Part shown: piece by piece, positions 17,356 to 24,580 of the stretch | Numbering within the stretch: position 1 is the first letter of the stretch | How the letters are laid out: every line of letters starts with the position of its first letter | Assembly: GCA_026707585.1 (NCBI GenBank) | Contig: JAPOWQ010000063.1 | Location: 1 to 41,392, forward strand | Length of the DNA stretch: 41,392 bases | Origin: Chloroflexota bacterium | GTDB lineage: Bacteria; Chloroflexota; UBA11872 | Direction of reading: 5' to 3' | Notes under the pieces: model-generated | Seen by the model: only the letters and a program-made list of their open reading frames with translations | The model's database searches: none | Told to the model about the DNA's origin: nothing | Made by a program: the position numbers and the translations under genes

Positions 17356-17407
17356 TTGACGCTAGGCTAGGATCGCACCGGCCTGCGCGCCGCCCCGAGG
17401 ATCGCTG

Positions 17408-18574
17408 ATGGACCCGCTGGGATTTGTTGACGCACATGTCCGCGACCTGCGCGAGCGCGGTCTCTTCCGGCCACTCCCTGTCCTGGAGACACCGCAGGGT
17501 CCGCGCATCCGCATCGGCGGCCGTGAACTCATCAACATGTCGTCCAACGACTACCTGGGGCTGGCCAACGATCCCGCGCTGCGCGAAGCGGCCATGGCGG
17601 GCGCCGAACGGTGGGGTGGAGGCGCCGGCGCGGTTCGCACAATCGCCGGCACGCAAGACGTGCACCAGGCGCTGGAAGCCGAAATTGCCGACTGGAAGGG
17701 CGTGGAAGCCACGCTGGTTTTTCAGTCGGGGTTTGCCGGCAACCTGGGCACGATTCCCGCCCTGGTTGGCCGGGGCGACGTGATTCTCAGCGACGAACTG
17801 AATCACGCCAGCATCATCGACGGGTGCCGGCTGAGCCGAGCGGAGATTCGCCGATTCGCCCACGCCGACGCCGACTCGCTGCGGGAGCAGTTGGTCGCCT
17901 GTGCGACGGATCAGAGCAAGCTCGTCGTGACGGACGGCGTGTTCAGCATGGACGGGGACATCGCGCCGCTTCCCGACATCTGCGATGCGGCGGAGGCGTA
18001 TGGCGCCATGGTGATGGTGGACGACGCCCACGGGAGCGGGGTGCTGGGCCGCGGCGGGCGCGGCAGCGTGGATCACTTTGGGCTGCATGGGCGCGTGCAG
18101 GTGCAGCTGGGCACGCTCTCGAAGGCCATTGGCTCGATGGGCGGCTACATTGCCGGCAGCCAGGCTCTGCGCGACTACCTGACGCAGACGGCACGGCCTG
18201 TCCTGTTTTCCACTTCTCATCCGCCGGCGGTGGTTGAAACCACGCGCGCCGCGATCCGAGTTCTTACCCGGGAACCCGAACGTGTTGACCGGCTGTGGGA
18301 CAACGCCCGCTTCTTCAAGCAGGGGCTGTCCGACCTGGGCATGGATCTCGGGCGCAGCGCGACGCCCATCACGCCCGTGATTGTGGGCGAGGCCGAGCGT
18401 GCCCATGCCCTCAGCGACCGGTTGCGGCAGCGCGGCGTGTTTGTTCAAAGCGTGGCCTTCCCGACCGTCCCGCGCGATGCCGCCAGGGTTCGCGCGATGG
18501 TCAGCGCGGCCCACAGCCGAGACGACCTGGCCCAGGCCATCGACGCCTTCGGCGCGGCGATGCGCGATCTCTAG
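17408..18574 (+). CDS. Kbl/BioF-type alpha-oxoamine synthase
   Basis: 388 residues of the PLP-dependent alpha-oxoamine synthase family. Landmarks are NMSSNDYLGLANDP (about 43), the glycine-rich GGAGAVRTIAGTQDVHQ (about 71), VDDAHGSGVLGRGG (PLP-binding Asp and His) and GTLSKAIGSMGGY with the PLP lysine. Members condense glycine with acyl-CoA. RTIAGTQDVHQ-x-LE is closer to 2-amino-3-ketobutyrate CoA ligase (Kbl), which splits aminoketobutyrate to glycine and acetyl-CoA, than to BioF, but the two are hard to separate by eye. No biotin genes are nearby. Its neighbour pheA starts 68 bases downstream. Confidence 0.85.
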   Translation: MDPLGFVDAHVRDLRERGLFRPLPVLETPQGPRIRIGGRELINMSSNDYLGLANDPALREAAMAGAERWGGGAGAVRTIAGTQDVHQALEAEIADWKGVEATLVFQSGFAGNLGTIPALVGRGDVILSDELNHASIIDGCRLSRAEIRRFAHADADSLREQLVACATDQSKLVVTDGVFSMDGDIAPLPDICDAAEAYGAMVMVDDAHGSGVLGRGGRGSVDHFGLHGRVQVQLGTLSKAIGSMGGYIAGSQALRDYLTQTARPVLFSTSHPPAVVETTRAAIRVLTREPERVDRLWDNARFFKQGLSDLGMDLGRSATPITPVIVGEAERAHALSDRLRQRGVFVQSVAFPTVPRDAARVRAMVSAAHSRDDLAQAIDAFGAAMRDL

Positions 18575-18605
18575 GACGCGCCGTCCTCGAACGCCGGCTG
18601 GTCGG

Positions 18606-18614
18606 TGCTAGCAT
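18606..18614 (+). promoter_or_regulatory. Candidate extended -10 promoter for pheA
   Basis: TGCTAGCAT matches the extended -10 pattern 28 bases before the GTG start at 18643. No clear -35 is visible. It would allow pheA to be transcribed separately from the gene before it. Confidence 0.25.
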
Positions 18615-18642
18615 CGCGCCCTTGGCTTGCCCGGAGTCTGTG

Positions 18643-19710
18643 GTGTCCGTGTCGCTCGAGGATCTGCGGCGAGACATCGACTCCGTGGACCAGCAGCTGG
18701 TCACGCTGCTCGGACGGCGAGCCGAACTCGTCCGCGACATCGGCCACCTGAAGGCGGAGGCGGGAACGCCGGTCTTTGACCCTGGGCGCGAGCGGGACGT
18801 GCTGGAACGAGTGACGGCTCTCAACCCAGGTCCATACGACAACGACCATATCCAGGCAATCTACCGCGAGATCATGGCCGCCTCGCGGAGCCTGGAGGAG
18901 CCGGCCCGCGTCGGCTACCTGGGCCCGCCGCACACTTTCAGCCATCAGGCCGCGCAGCAGTACTTTGGGCGACTTGCGGACCTGACACCCCTCAGCTCGT
19001 TCAGTGACATTTTTGACTTCGTCGATCGCTCGCCGCGCGTTGCGGGCGTGGTACCCATCGAGAACACGACCAGCGGGACGATCGGCGAAACGCTGGATCT
19101 CTTCGTCACTCGCAACGTGCACATTCAGGCCGAGATTCAGTTGCCCGTCTCCCACAATCTGCTGGCGACCGCCGATTTGACCAGCTGGACCTGCGTCTAC
19201 TCGCATCCACACGCCATCGCGCAGTGCCGCAGTTGGATTCAGCGACATCTCGGCACGACGTCGATGATGGAGGTGGCCAGCACGGCAGAGGCCGCTCGAC
19301 GGGCAGCCGAGGAACCCACCACCGCGGCCATCGGACCGCTGAGCGCGGCGGAGGCCTTTGGCCTTGAAGTCCTTCGCCAGGACATCCAGGACGTGGCGTC
19401 CAACCGCACCCGGTTTTATGTGATCGGCGACACGCCGGCCGCTCGCACGGGCCGGGACAAGATGGCCCTGATGGTGGCGGTGCATGATCGCGTGGGCGCC
19501 CTGCACGACGTGCTGAGCTGCCTGCGCGCGCACGATCTGAACCTCAGCTTCATTCAGTCGCGGCCCTCACGGCTCAAGCCCGACGACTACATCTTCTTTC
19601 TGGAAATGATGGGACACCCGGACGAGGACGCGGTGCAGCAGGCGCTGCGGGTGCTGGGTGAGTCGACCGTCCTCACGCGCGTCCTCGGTGCCTGGCCGGT
19701 CGAGAACTGA
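18643..19710 (+). CDS. pheA: Bifunctional chorismate mutase / prephenate dehydratase
   Basis: 355 residues in three parts. Residues about 3-85 are an AroQ-type chorismate mutase (LEDLRRDIDSVDQQLVTLL, RRAELVRDIGHLK). Residues about 88-270 are prephenate dehydratase: VGYLGPPHTFSHQAA, VVPIENTTSGTIGETLDL, ASNRTRFYVIG with the catalytic TRF. The rest is an ACT domain with ESRP-like SRPS and DYIFFLEMMGH, the usual phenylalanine feedback site. The protein converts chorismate to phenylpyruvate. The start GTG at 18643 has GGAG 6 bases upstream; GTGs at 18640 and 18649 are alternatives, and the longer open frame upstream is an overlap with the previous gene. Confidence 0.94.
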   Translation: MSVSLEDLRRDIDSVDQQLVTLLGRRAELVRDIGHLKAEAGTPVFDPGRERDVLERVTALNPGPYDNDHIQAIYREIMAASRSLEEPARVGYLGPPHTFSHQAAQQYFGRLADLTPLSSFSDIFDFVDRSPRVAGVVPIENTTSGTIGETLDLFVTRNVHIQAEIQLPVSHNLLATADLTSWTCVYSHPHAIAQCRSWIQRHLGTTSMMEVASTAEAARRAAEEPTTAAIGPLSAAEAFGLEVLRQDIQDVASNRTRFYVIGDTPAARTGRDKMALMVAVHDRVGALHDVLSCLRAHDLNLSFIQSRPSRLKPDDYIFFLEMMGHPDEDAVQQALRVLGESTVLTRVLGAWPVEN

Positions 19711-19720
19711 GCACAGCTTC

Positions 19721-20578
19721 TCAGCGGGTACGCGCCGCCTCGATAGCCGTTCGCAATTCCTCAACCCTGGCCCGCACCGCCTGCGCATATTCCGGGCCGT
19801 CGCCCGCCCACAGGGCCGAACGCCCCGCGTTCACCAGCACGCCGTCGGGCTCCGGGCCAAAACCGGCCAGGACCGTCGCTTCCAGCGCGCCACCCTGGAC
19901 TCCTACGCCGGGCGCCAGAATCGGCATGCCGAGAGTCAGGCTTCGGACTGTTGCCACGTCGTCCGGCCGAGTCGCGCCAACCACCACGCCCAGGTTGCCA
20001 AGCTCGTTCCAGGCGGCCAACTGCCGGGCCAAATGCACGTATACCGGCTCCCCCAGGCGCGTCTCGAGACCTTGCAAGTCGTCCGCACTCGGGTTGCTGC
20101 TGCGTAACCACGCAAATGCGCCACGCTCGGGTCGCTCGATCAGTGGCCGAATGGCGTCGCGACCACCCCACGGATTGAATGTGATGGCGTCCGCCTCCAG
20201 GTAGTCGAAAAGGAACTGCGCGTAGCGCTCGGACGTGTCGGCGACGTCACCGACTTTGTTATCCGCGATCAGCAAGGCCCGCTGACCTATGGCGTCGCGC
20301 ACGTCACGCAGTAACCGCAAGCCACCCGGTCCCAGGGCCAAGTAGAACGGAATGTTTGGCTTGAACGCCACCACAACGTCGGCGCAGGCATCCACGACCT
20401 CGCACAGAAACTGGCGCGCTCCCTCCGTTGACCGGGGCAGGCCCTCAGGGAGACGACCCAGATCGACGTCCAGGCCCAGGCACACCCAGGACTTCTTGCA
20501 CTCGGCCTGATGCCACAGGCGCCCGGCAAACGTGTCCGATCCCCGATTCACAGCCGGCTTCACGCAGCCGCACTCCAT
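19721..20578 (-). CDS. pyrF: Orotidine 5'-phosphate decarboxylase, type 2
   Basis: 285 residues when started at the ATG at 20578; an upstream in-frame ATG at 20611 would overlap the promoter of the divergent LysM gene, so the shorter form is preferred. WVCLGLDVDLGRLPEG, the FKPNIPFYLALG strand, and LLIADNKVGDVADTSERYA with the catalytic Asp-Lys-x-x-Asp tetrad identify OMP decarboxylase. VVGATRPDD and APGVGVQGG are phosphate-binding strands. The longer sequence and D-K-x-x-D-x-A/x-T pattern match the type 2 form found in Actinobacteria and Chloroflexota. It makes UMP, the last step of pyrimidine synthesis. It is convergent with pheA (10 bases between stops). Confidence 0.92.
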   Translation of the reverse strand: MECGCVKPAVNRGSDTFAGRLWHQAECKKSWVCLGLDVDLGRLPEGLPRSTEGARQFLCEVVDACADVVVAFKPNIPFYLALGPGGLRLLRDVRDAIGQRALLIADNKVGDVADTSERYAQFLFDYLEADAITFNPWGGRDAIRPLIERPERGAFAWLRSSNPSADDLQGLETRLGEPVYVHLARQLAAWNELGNLGVVVGATRPDDVATVRSLTLGMPILAPGVGVQGGALEATVLAGFGPEPDGVLVNAGRSALWAGDGPEYAQAVRARVEELRTAIEAARTR

Positions 20579-20596
20579 TCCATTGGGCACGCCTTT

Positions 20597-20625
20597 TTGA
20601 GACCGAAGCACGCCAGTCCTATACT
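20597..20625 (+). promoter_or_regulatory. Sigma-70-type promoter of the LysM gene
   Basis: TTGAGA (5 of 6 to consensus) and TATACT (5 of 6) are separated by exactly 17 bases, the best promoter match in the window. Transcription would start near 20632, giving a leader of about 40 bases before the ATG at 20672. Confidence 0.6.
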
Positions 20626-20671
20626 CATACCCGCGCGAAACGCCGATTGGCGCCAGCCGCTGGGGGCAGGC

Positions 20672-20899
20672 ATGGGGCTCTTAGATTTCCTGAAGCGCGA
20701 GAAGAAAGTGACGGCCGTCCGCCACACGATCAAGGTGATGCCCCGCGAGACCCTTCGAACGATCGCCGAACGCGAGTACGGCGACCAGGACAAGTGGGAA
20801 ATCATCTTCAACAAGAACAAGTGGCGGTTCGACGGAGCCGATCCGAGCACCATTTATCCGGGCATGGACCTGGATATTCCGGAGATCGAATCGGACTGA
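20672..20899 (+). CDS. Small LysM-domain protein
   Basis: 75 residues starting MGLLDFLKREKKVTAV, then one LysM-like motif covering most of the rest: TIKVMPRETLRTIAEREYG, DQDKWEIIFNKNKW, IYPGMDLDIP. This order (strand, helix, helix with an NK-containing turn, closing proline-rich strand) is characteristic of LysM, which binds N-acetylglucosamine polymers such as peptidoglycan. The layout resembles the C-terminal part of YgaU/XkdP-type proteins. No signal peptide is seen, so it may act in the cytosol or depend on another export route. It has its own good promoter. Confidence 0.8.
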   Translation: MGLLDFLKREKKVTAVRHTIKVMPRETLRTIAEREYGDQDKWEIIFNKNKWRFDGADPSTIYPGMDLDIPEIESD

Positions 20900-20928
20900 C
20901 GCCGGAGCTTGAGCTTCTGACCATCAGG

Positions 20929-21014
20929 TGCCGAAGGTCGGGATCGAACCGACACGAGGAATGAACCTCACTGGTTTTTGAGACCAGCGCGTCTACCAGT
21001 TCCGCCACTTCGGC
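20929..21014 (-). tRNA. tRNA-Leu (CAA)
   Basis: Complete class II cloverleaf: acceptor GCCGAAG pairs with CTTCGGC, the anticodon loop CTCAAAA gives anticodon CAA, a variable arm is present and the T-loop is GGTTCGATCC. The CCA end is not encoded (CCT follows the discriminator A). Confidence 0.95.
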
Positions 21015-21016
21015 CA

Positions 21017-21092
21017 TGGCAGGAGTGGAGGGACTCGAACCCCCGACCTACGGTTTTGGAGACCGTTGCTCTTCCAGCTGAGCTACACTCCT
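21017..21092 (-). tRNA. tRNA-Trp (CCA)
   Basis: Acceptor AGGAGTG pairs with CACTCCT, the anticodon loop CTCCAAA gives anticodon CCA, and the T-loop is GTTCGAGTC. The 3' CCA is encoded. It sits 2 bases upstream of tRNA-Leu, so the two are probably transcribed together. Confidence 0.96.
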
Positions 21093-21213
21093 CGGCTCCT
21101 CGTACGCTAGCACAGGGGACCTGCCCAAACTCGGTGTCACGCACGTCCCGCGAACCCGCGGAGCGGAGCAATTTGGGAACCCTGATGGCCTCTTCCGCCG
21201 TAGCCCATTGCTG

Positions 21214-21804
21214 ATGTCGGACCTGCCCGAGGATCTCACCTTTCGAGCCGTCGAGGCGGCGACTTGGCCTGACTTCCAGCACCTCTTTTCGTCGCGCGGC
21301 TCGCCCCACTATTGCTGGTGCCAGGTGTACCGAGCGACACGCGGCAAAGACCGTCAGGCTGACCGCACCGAGCTGAAAGCCGCCATGTGTGAACGGATTC
21401 ACCAAGGGATGCAAGTTGGGGTGCTGGCCTACGCCGGAGGCGAACCGATCGGCTGGTGCTCGATCGGACCGCGACCAACGTTTCCGCGACTGAGGACGAC
21501 TTCCGTCGGCGGCGCGGCCAACCCGGACGATTCGTCGGTCTGGTCACTGACGTGTTTCTTTGTGCCGCGACGGTTTCGCAAGCGCGGGCTGGCGTCGCGT
21601 TTGCTGCAAGCGGCCATTGACCACGCGCGCACGCAAGGAGCCAAGGCAGTGGAGGCCTACCCGGTGGACCCGGACTCGCCGGGCTACCGGTTCGGCGGTT
21701 TCCGGCCGATGTTCCGGGCCGCCGGCTTCCGGGAACTCGGCCGCCTCGGCAAGCGACGGTACGTTGCGCGCCTGGAGTTATCGAACGGCCAGGCTGCGAC
21801 GTAG
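21214..21804 (+). CDS. GNAT-family acetyltransferase
   Basis: 196 residues from the ATG at 21214 (a TTG two codons earlier is possible). After the N-terminal strand LTFRAVEAATWPDFQHL comes SVWSLTCFFVPRRFRKRGLASRLLQAAIDHA, the acetyl-CoA pyrophosphate loop of GNAT enzymes (here RFRKRGLASRLL for the Q/R-x-x-G-x-G/A pattern). AYAGGEPIGWCSIGPR is the usual substrate-side strand. HYCWCQVYRATRG near residue 31 gives an unusual Cys-Trp-Cys pair. Substrate unknown. It is convergent with another GNAT gene, 16 bases away. Confidence 0.82.
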   Translation: MSDLPEDLTFRAVEAATWPDFQHLFSSRGSPHYCWCQVYRATRGKDRQADRTELKAAMCERIHQGMQVGVLAYAGGEPIGWCSIGPRPTFPRLRTTSVGGAANPDDSSVWSLTCFFVPRRFRKRGLASRLLQAAIDHARTQGAKAVEAYPVDPDSPGYRFGGFRPMFRAAGFRELGRLGKRRYVARLELSNGQAAT

Positions 21805-21820
21805 CCGCCACTCGGGCCGC

Positions 21821-22576
21821 TTACCTTCGGCGCGGCGTGTACGAGTACAGCGTGCCGATCTGCTCGTAGCCCACCAGGGGATATAGCAACGCCCCGGTGT
21901 GGCTCGCGGCCAGCACGGCCAGTCGCGAGCCATACGATCGGTCGTCACGCAGCATCCGGCACATCAGCGCGCGACCAATTCCACGACGCCTGAAGTCGGG
22001 ATTCACACGCAGGTTTGCGCACCACGTCGCCCCGGCCACTTCGATGCTGCTGACCCAACCCACCGGTTCGCCGTCCGACAGGGCCGCGTACATACGCAAC
22101 GGCGCGTCCGGCGTGAGGTGTTCGGGAAGAATCTGCCGCCGGCGGACGGCCGTATTCACCTTGTTCGCCAGCGCAGCGTCCAGCAGGCGTACGATCTCGA
22201 CCGGCGACGCGAACCGAGGAATCCGGCGCAAGTGGTGGACCATGATTGGCTCGGTGAAGCCCAGGCGATGGTCCAGCGCCCGGTAGCCGGCTCGCATCGG
22301 CTCGTCGGACTCCCCAACCGCACAGATCGCGCAAATGGCGTACTGGCCGCGTGTATTTCGCCTGACAAACCGCACGGTCTCATCCGGCTCGACTCCGTGC
22401 GCGAACCATTCTTCTCTTCGATAGCGCCCGCGCCGACGCGGAGCGTCGCGCGTCACCCACATTCCGTCGACGCGCTCCGCCAGATACGGATGCGTGAAAC
22501 TACGTGGAACGCAGATCCCTCGGGCGAACACTTCCAGCGCCGTATCCAGAAGGCACACGGCCTCCGCCTCAGTCAC
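21821..22576 (-). CDS. GNAT-family acetyltransferase with N-terminal extension
   Basis: 251 residues. The C-terminal part is GNAT: WCANLRVNPDFRRRGIGRALMCRML carries the acetyl-CoA loop RRRGIGRAL, followed by YGSRLAVLAASHTGALLYPLVGYEQIG, a typical last strand and helix. The N-terminal 120 residues (MTEAEAVCLLDTALEVFARG, then YAICAICAVG with paired cysteines) form a separate part that I cannot assign. The start is GTG at 22576 and overlaps the stop of the degraded RelE frame upstream by 8 bases. Substrate unknown. Confidence 0.78.
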   Translation of the reverse strand: MTEAEAVCLLDTALEVFARGICVPRSFTHPYLAERVDGMWVTRDAPRRRGRYRREEWFAHGVEPDETVRFVRRNTRGQYAICAICAVGESDEPMRAGYRALDHRLGFTEPIMVHHLRRIPRFASPVEIVRLLDAALANKVNTAVRRRQILPEHLTPDAPLRMYAALSDGEPVGWVSSIEVAGATWCANLRVNPDFRRRGIGRALMCRMLRDDRSYGSRLAVLAASHTGALLYPLVGYEQIGTLYSYTPRRR

Positions 22577-22754
22577 GATGGCGCTGCACGTCGTACGGCT
22601 TCCTTGGCTCGCCTACCTGCGGACGATAGGCCTCCGCTCGATGCGCCACTCGTACCATCAGGATCACAGGCGTGTCGCCAAGATCTTCGTACACAACGCG
22701 ATAGTCACCAACGAGGACACATTTGGAAGTCGGCCGCCTGCGCCGACTCCCCTG
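22569..22754 (-). pseudogene. RelE/ParE-type toxin, 5'-truncated remnant
   Basis: The minus-strand frame gives a C-terminal RelE signature: LVGDYRVVYEDLGDTPVILM, then VRVAHRAEAYR, the family's core G-D-Y-R-V-x-Y and H-R-x-x-x-Y pattern. The frame has no ATG, GTG or TTG near its beginning and reaches the 3' end of tRNA-Asn 1 base away, so about the first 30 to 40 residues of the toxin are missing. No antitoxin gene is next to it. The stop overlaps the GNAT start. It is probably the leftover of a toxin-antitoxin module cut by recombination at the tRNA. RelE toxins are ribosome-dependent mRNA interferases; this piece should be inactive. Confidence 0.6.
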
Positions 22755-22755
22755 C

Positions 22756-22830
22756 TGGCTCCTCGGGCAGGACTCGAACCTGCAACCCTGCGGTTAACAG
22801 CCGCACGCTCTACCATTGAGCTACCGAGGA
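22756..22830 (-). tRNA. tRNA-Asn (GTT)
   Basis: Acceptor TCCTCGG pairs with CCGAGGA, the anticodon loop CTGTTAA gives anticodon GTT, and the T-arm is GCAGG-TTCGAGT-CCTGC. The 3' CCA is encoded. A truncated toxin gene begins one base beyond the CCA end, which suggests use as a recombination site. Confidence 0.96.
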
Positions 22831-22893
22831 TTGGTCTACTGACACAAAGACTCGTGGCGAAGCCGAGCCTGGCCGCACGTCGCCGTCTTTGGG

Positions 22894-23004
22894 CTAGGCG
22901 CCCGCTTCCGACTCGTCTTCGACGCCCATCAGGCTCTTGGCTTTTCGAAACAGGACCGCCAGAACCCCAAGGACGACCGCAAGCACGCCGAGCTTCTTGA
23001 TCAT
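22894..23004 (-). CDS. Tiny single-span membrane protein
   Basis: 36 residues from the ATG at 23004: MIKKLGVLAVVLGVLAVLFR, then a short charged tail KAKSLMGVEDESEAGA. One membrane helix with a positive N-terminus and an acidic C-terminus. Comparable short membrane proteins are common near tRNAs in this kind of genome, but no function is known. No clear ribosome-binding site is visible. It is divergent from moeA, 144 bases away. Confidence 0.45.
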   Translation of the reverse strand: MIKKLGVLAVVLGVLAVLFRKAKSLMGVEDESEAGA

Positions 23005-23148
23005 CTGATGTGCCCGTGGGTAACCGACTGCAAGGAGATACGGCGAGAATAGCAGAGTCCTAGCCGGCACCCGTTCGCCCAACGAGCTGCGGACAATCGC
23101 CGCGGCTCCGAGGCTAAACTTGGCCGATCTCCGAGCCCGGTCGCCCGC

Positions 23149-24432
23149 ATGACTGAATTGCAGACGTTTCTCTCGGTAGATGACGCGCTGGAGCGCATCC
23201 TGCGCGGCTTCGCCCCGCTGCCGGCGCGGGAGACCCCGTTGGCTGAAGCGCTCGGCTTGGTCGCCGCCGAAGACGTGCTGGCTCGCGACAACGTCCCAGG
23301 CTTCGATAACTCGGCATACGACGGCTACGCCGTGCAGGCCGCCGACGTCGCCCGGGCATCCGCAGAGTCGCCGGCACGCCTGCGGGTGGTGGACGAGATC
23401 CCCGCCGGCCGGGTCAGTCCGGTGACACTGCAAGCCGGGGAGGCGGCACGCATCATGACCGGCGCTCCCGTGCCCGCTGGCGCCGACGCGGTCGTACCCT
23501 TTGAGGACACGGACCGCACCGACTGGGGCCATCTGGGTATCGACCCGCGAAATAACGACACGGACCGCCGTGTGGTGGCCGTGCTCGAGCGGGCCGCTCC
23601 AGGAGAAAACGTCCGACCGGCGGGTGGCGACATCAGCACGGGTTCAGTCGTGGTCAAGACCGGCCGTCGTCTCGGGCCCGCCGAAATCGGCGTGCTGGGA
23701 TCCGTTGGCGTCTCGTCAGTTCGCGCCCATCCCCGCGCCACTGCGGCTATCGTTCCAACCGGCGACGAAATAGTTGAGATCGACGCGGGCATCCGCGCCG
23801 GCGAGGTTCGCAACAGCAACGCCTGGGCGCTTGAAGCCGCCACCCGCGCGATCGGGGCCGAACCCCGGCGCCTCCCCATAACTGGCGACACGGTCGAGGC
23901 CCTTCAAGCCGCAATGACCAAGGGCTCGGAATCCGATGTCATCGTCACCATCGGCGGCGTGTCCATGGGCGACTTCGACCTAGTCACGAATGTCCTCGGC
24001 TCCGAGGGCCGCATGGACTTCTGGCAGATCAATATGCGACCCGGCAAGCCACTGGCCTACGGGCAGGTGCATGGCACGCCCGTCATTGGTCTCCCAGGCA
24101 ACCCGGTCTCCAGCATGGTCTGCTTCGCGCTCTTCGTCCGGCCAGCCCTGCTGCGCCTGATGGGCCACCGCGACCTCACCCATCCACGCGTCCAGGCGGT
24201 GGCCGGCGAAAGCTTTCGCAGCGCCCAGGGCAAGCGCACCTATCTGCGCGTCCAGGTAAGCCGAACGAACGGCGAACTGGTCTGCACCTCGGCCGGCGAC
24301 CAGAGTTCCTACCGCCTGTCGTCCCTCGTAGCTGGCAACGGCTTGGCCGTCTTGCGCGAAGACCAGACAATCGAACCGGGCGAACCTGTGGACGTGCTGG
24401 CCCTGGACTCGCAGGCGCTGCTGCAACTCTGA
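23149..24432 (+). CDS. moeA: Molybdopterin molybdotransferase MoeA
   Basis: 427 residues, the usual MoeA length with four domains. Landmarks are NVPGFDNSAYDGYAVQ (about 46), GAPVPAGADAVVPFED (about 105), the MoCF-domain strand AIVPTGDEIVEID, GGVSMGDFDLVTNVL, and RPGKPLAYGQ leading to VIGLPGNPVSSMV. The enzyme inserts molybdate into adenylylated molybdopterin, the last step of molybdenum cofactor synthesis. ATG start at 23149. A -10-like TAAACT lies at 23114-23119. No other cofactor gene is adjacent. Confidence 0.95.
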   Translation: MTELQTFLSVDDALERILRGFAPLPARETPLAEALGLVAAEDVLARDNVPGFDNSAYDGYAVQAADVARASAESPARLRVVDEIPAGRVSPVTLQAGEAARIMTGAPVPAGADAVVPFEDTDRTDWGHLGIDPRNNDTDRRVVAVLERAAPGENVRPAGGDISTGSVVVKTGRRLGPAEIGVLGSVGVSSVRAHPRATAAIVPTGDEIVEIDAGIRAGEVRNSNAWALEAATRAIGAEPRRLPITGDTVEALQAAMTKGSESDVIVTIGGVSMGDFDLVTNVLGSEGRMDFWQINMRPGKPLAYGQVHGTPVIGLPGNPVSSMVCFALFVRPALLRLMGHRDLTHPRVQAVAGESFRSAQGKRTYLRVQVSRTNGELVCTSAGDQSSYRLSSLVAGNGLAVLREDQTIEPGEPVDVLALDSQALLQL

Positions 24433-24450
24433 CGGACGCGCGCCGGGCGT

Positions 24451-24459
24451 TGCTACGAT
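24451..24459 (+). promoter_or_regulatory. Candidate extended -10 promoter for tRNA-Val
   Basis: TGCTACGAT lies 11 bases before the tRNA 5' end and fits the extended -10 pattern; no clear -35 is present. Confidence 0.35.
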
Positions 24460-24469
24460 GCACCCCATC

Positions 24470-24546
24470 GGGCGCGTAGCTCAGCTGGTTAGAGCGCGCG
24501 GTTCACATCCGCGAGGTCATAGGTTCGAGTCCTATCGCGCCCACCA
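24470..24546 (+). tRNA. tRNA-Val (CAC)
   Basis: Acceptor GGGCGCG pairs with CGCGCCC, the anticodon loop TTCACAT gives anticodon CAC, the T-arm is ATAGG-TTCGAGT-CCTAT, and CCA is encoded. It is 37 bases after moeA. Confidence 0.97.
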
Positions 24547-24580
24547 CAGTCCCGGGCACCGACCAATGCCGCGCTTTTCG

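Noticed and set aside
18295-18642. Upstream extension of pheA
   Set aside because: It overlaps the Kbl-like gene in another frame; the chorismate mutase domain begins at the GTG with a ribosome-binding site at 18643.
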